Part shown: positions 5,812 to 7,792 of the stretch, piece after piece | How the letters are laid out: every line of letters begins with the position of its first letter | Position numbering within the stretch: the stretch's first letter is position 1 | Made by a program: the position numbers and the translations under genes | Source of the DNA: Betaproteobacteria bacterium | GTDB lineage: Bacteria; Pseudomonadota; Gammaproteobacteria; Burkholderiales; SG8-41 | Reading direction: 5' to 3' | DNA: 7,792 nucleotides | Assembly: GCA_021732805.1 (NCBI GenBank) | Contig: JAKFUJ010000091.1 | Location: 1 to 7,792, forward strand | Notes under the pieces: model-generated | Told to the model about the DNA's origin: nothing | Database searches by the model: none | What the model saw: only the letters and a program-made list of their open reading frames with translations

Positions 5812-5968
5812 GACGCACTCTGAAAAATCAATTTACAGGATTAACAGGATTAACAGGATTGGCAGGATAAACCTTGGCATTGATATTCCCGGGTTTCCTG
5901 AAAACCAGCTCTGCTTTTATCCTGTTCATCCTGTTAAATGATTTTTGTTCTTTCTTTGTCTTTTGCGG
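5812..5968. repeat. Intergenic gap with 9-bp tandem repeat and inverted partner
   Basis: This 157-bp gap between ligase and hydrolase is AT-rich compared with the genes around it and has no gene. Four tandem 9-mers occupy 5835-5870: ACAGGATTA twice, then ACAGGATTG and GCAGGATAA. A 28-bp arm at 5823-5850 is repeated in inverted orientation at 5919-5946 with 3 mismatches, leaving a 68-nt loop. From memory, ACAGGATTA-type iterons flanked by inverted copies form a dispersed intergenic repeat in many proteobacteria; I cannot confirm copy number here. Transcribed, the arms could fold into a long imperfect stem, which might reduce read-through or stabilise the upstream mRNA end. There is no transposase. 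This is one of two places where the gene train could be split into separate transcripts. Confidence 0.85.
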
Positions 5969-7591
5969 CTAGGTTTTTTTCATTTCCTCCAGCCCAAAAT
6001 CAATCAACGCCTGCGCGCGCAATTTGTTTTTCTGCACTTTTGAACTACCGGTCATGCCGATTTTTTCAAAGCTGTCGACGATCTGCACATAACGCGGCGC
6101 GCGGAAATTGGCGAGGCGCTCCTTGCCCCAGGCGATGATTTCTCCGGGTGTTGCTGTTGCGCCTTCCATCAGGATGATGTAGGCGGCGGGGACTTCGACC
6201 AATCGCGGGTCGGGCACGCCGATGACCTGCGCCTGCTTGATTTTCGGATGTTTGTGCAGCACGTCTTCGACTTCCGCCGGCGCCACGTTTTCGCCGCCGA
6301 CACGAAACACATCCTTGATGCGCGTCATGAACTTGAGGCGACCGTCTTCATCCATCACGCCGAGATCGCCGGTATGCAGCCAGCCCTCGGCATCGATGGT
6401 CTTTGCCGTCTGTTCGGGCATTTTGTAGTAACCCTGCATCACGCTCCAGCCGCGGACCTGGATTTCACCGGACTGGCCGGCGGGCATCACGGCGCCGGTT
6501 TCGGCATCGACCAGTCGCACTTCCACATCATCGAGGATATGCGCCCAGCCTGCGATGCGTTTTTCGAGATCATCGTCATGACGCGACATGCAGACATTGG
6601 GTGAGGCTTCCGACAGTCCGTAGGCCTGCACCAGTCCTTTCATGCCCATGCGCTCGACGACCTTGCGCGAGACTTCCGGTCCGCAGGATACCCAGCCGTT
6701 GCGCAGCTTCAGCGGATACTGCTCGAAGTTCGGATGATTGAGCATCATCAAAAACATGGTGTCGTTGCCGGAAGTGTGCGTGCATTCCTCGCTCCACATC
6801 GTAGCCAGTGCCTCTTCCGGTTCGAACGAAGGCGAAGAGAACAAACAGGCGCCGGTGGTCAGTGCGGCCAGCAGCGACAGCGTGGTGCCGGCGACATGGT
6901 AGAAGGGCCGCGCGCTGTAATAACGGTCGCCGGCCTTCAAATGAAAGCGCGCGGCAACATGCGCGGCGTTGCGCAGCATGTTGTCGTGGCTCAGCATCAC
7001 GCCCTTGGGATAGGAGGTGGTGCCCGAGGTGAACTGCATCAGCAGTACGTTATCGGGATGTACGTCCGGCGGCCACGGTTCACCATGAGTGGCGCCTTTG
7101 CTCAGCAGATCGGCAAAGGCGAGGGCGCCGGCGGGCACGTCCTTGCCGAGCACCACCACGGTGTGCAGCAACGGCAGACCGGGATCAGGCAGCTTGCGAT
7201 CCACTGCGGGACAGATGCCGCGCAGCATGTCGATGAAATCGATCTTCAGGAAACGGTCGGTGATGAACAGCAGCTTGACGTCCGCCTGTTTCAGGCAGTA
7301 CAGCATCTCCTCGGCCTTGAAGCGGGTGTTGACCGGCACGGTGACGGCGCCGATGCTTGCCGCGGCATAGAAAAAAATCACCCATTCCAGCGAATTGCCC
7401 ATGCATACGGCGACGTGGTTGCCGCGGCTGATTCCCAGCGCACGCATGCCCTGCGCGACTTCGCGTACGTTGTCGCGCAATTCCGCCCAGGTCAGACGCC
7501 GGCCGGCGATCACCAGCGCTTCTTGCTGCGCGTAAGTGGTTGCTGCGGTGGCGAGGAATTCGCCCAGGGTCTGTTTTTTCCAGTCGGCCAT
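5969..7591 (-). CDS. AMP-forming acyl-CoA ligase (ANL superfamily)
   Basis: A 540-residue cytoplasmic enzyme predicted to activate a carboxylic acid with ATP to an acyl-adenylate and then an acyl-CoA. The ANL motifs occur in order: the phosphate-binding loop TSGTTSYPKG (188-197), YGLSE (324-328), the ATP-ribose motif with TGD (407-409), the hinge RIKDVFRVGGENV (424-436), and a C-terminal GSSKVQKNKLR (515-525) in which Lys518 is at the position of the adenylation lysine. Length and motif spacing are normal and the gene looks intact. One departure is Ser193 in the phosphate loop, where most relatives have Gly (TSGTTGxPKG). The ATG lies 14 nt after the hydratase stop and has no strong Shine-Dalgarno, so translation may depend on coupling. 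Substrate cannot be deduced; medium-chain, aromatic and dicarboxylic acids are all handled by close relatives. The stop is TAG at 5969-5971. Confidence 0.93.
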   Translation of the reverse strand: MADWKKQTLGEFLATAATTYAQQEALVIAGRRLTWAELRDNVREVAQGMRALGISRGNHVAVCMGNSLEWVIFFYAAASIGAVTVPVNTRFKAEEMLYCLKQADVKLLFITDRFLKIDFIDMLRGICPAVDRKLPDPGLPLLHTVVVLGKDVPAGALAFADLLSKGATHGEPWPPDVHPDNVLLMQFTSGTTSYPKGVMLSHDNMLRNAAHVAARFHLKAGDRYYSARPFYHVAGTTLSLLAALTTGACLFSSPSFEPEEALATMWSEECTHTSGNDTMFLMMLNHPNFEQYPLKLRNGWVSCGPEVSRKVVERMGMKGLVQAYGLSEASPNVCMSRHDDDLEKRIAGWAHILDDVEVRLVDAETGAVMPAGQSGEIQVRGWSVMQGYYKMPEQTAKTIDAEGWLHTGDLGVMDEDGRLKFMTRIKDVFRVGGENVAPAEVEDVLHKHPKIKQAQVIGVPDPRLVEVPAAYIILMEGATATPGEIIAWGKERLANFRAPRYVQIVDSFEKIGMTGSSKVQKNKLRAQALIDFGLEEMKKT

Positions 7592-7605
7592 GGTGAACGG
7601 TACGG

Positions 7606-7792
7606 TTATTTGCCTTTGAACTTCGGTTTGCGTTTTTCCTTGAACGCAGTGACGCCTTCGACATGGTCCTGCGTCATGCGCGCGCCGCAGATCGCCAGCA
7701 CTTCCATTTCCAGTAGCTGCTCCAGCGTCGGCACATACATGTACTGGAACATGCGTTTGGCCAGCGTCAGCGCGTAGGTCGCCGAACCGGCG
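7606..7792 (-). CDS. Enoyl-CoA hydratase/isomerase (crotonase family), C-terminal part only
   Basis: Only the last 61 codons are inside the window; the gene continues past the right edge. The partial protein begins AGSATYALTLAK and ends in a TAA stop. The tail has the classic crotonase end: a helix around LLEMEVLAICGARMTQDH, then EGVTAFKEKRKPKFKGK, matching the family pattern D-H-x-E-G-x-x-A-F-x-E-K-R-x-P-x-F. Crotonases hydrate or isomerise the double bond of enoyl-CoA esters in the cytoplasm. The active-site loops (oxyanion hole and catalytic glutamates) lie outside the window, so hydratase cannot be told from isomerase or another crotonase activity. Its stop is 14 nt before the acyl-CoA ligase start, so the two are probably co-transcribed and act on successive CoA intermediates. 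Family assignment is firm; the exact reaction is unknown. Confidence 0.88.
   Translation of the reverse strand, partial: AGSATYALTLAKRMFQYMYVPTLEQLLEMEVLAICGARMTQDHVEGVTAFKEKRKPKFKGK

Noticed and set aside
4759..5823. Long plus-strand open frame (354 codons) opposite the hydrolase
   Set aside because: It overlaps the full hydrolase gene with its motifs on the minus strand and has no domain of its own.
5823..5946. CRISPR array
   Set aside because: The repeat unit is 9 bp and strictly tandem, with no spacers of regular length.
6734..7777. Long open frame on the plus strand (347 codons) opposite the CoA ligase
   Set aside because: It is antisense to a gene with complete ANL motifs, its translation is rich in Arg, Gly, His and Gln with no domain, and high-GC coding DNA commonly produces such antisense frames.

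Overview
This window looks like chromosome from a moderately high-GC proteobacterium, most likely a betaproteobacterium of the Burkholderiales type. The pointers are a Bug/TctC-type periplasmic binding protein, a beta-class-like glutathione transferase, a DUF35/thiolase-like pair beside an acyl-CoA ligase, and three families of dispersed palindromic repeats of the kind scattered through such genomes. This placement is inference from gene content; no rRNA or other taxonomic marker is present.

Every recognisable gene lies on the minus strand and reads from the right edge to the left. In transcription order they are: the 3' end of an enoyl-CoA hydratase/isomerase gene (7606-7792); an AMP-forming acyl-CoA ligase (5969-7591); a 157-bp gap filled by a 9-bp tandem repeat and its inverted partner; an alpha/beta hydrolase with a GTG start (4990-5811); a MmgE/PrpD protein whose C-terminus is replaced by the end of a D-amino-acid-oxidase-type flavoprotein (3461-4990); a Bug/TctC solute receptor (2486-3448); a DUF35 OB-fold protein (1942-2436); a thiolase-like protein (791-1945); a 130-bp gap with a palindromic repeat; a glutathione S-transferase-like protein (16-660); and possibly the first codons of another gene at the left edge. 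Junctions are tight: 14-nt, 1-nt overlap, 12-nt, 49-nt and 4-nt overlap. This suggests one or two co-transcribed units, with the repeat-filled gaps as the only candidate breaks.

As a system this reads as a catabolic cassette for an organic acid. The periplasmic receptor would capture a carboxylate. The ligase would make its CoA thioester, the hydratase would hydrate an enoyl-CoA, and the DUF35/thiolase-like pair would perform C-C bond chemistry on a CoA ester. The MmgE/PrpD protein (dehydratase, decarboxylase or epimerase class) and the hydrolase would handle intermediates. The substrate cannot be read from the sequence.

The most unusual points are the in-frame MmgE/PrpD-flavoprotein fusion, which looks like the scar of a deletion between two neighbouring genes, and a dispersed palindromic repeat read through as coding sequence at the end of the DUF35 gene. 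The DUF35/thiolase pair has also lost the usual zinc ligands and the usual catalytic cysteine. No tRNA, rRNA, CRISPR array, insertion sequence or phage gene was seen, and no gene-free stretch exceeds 160 bp.
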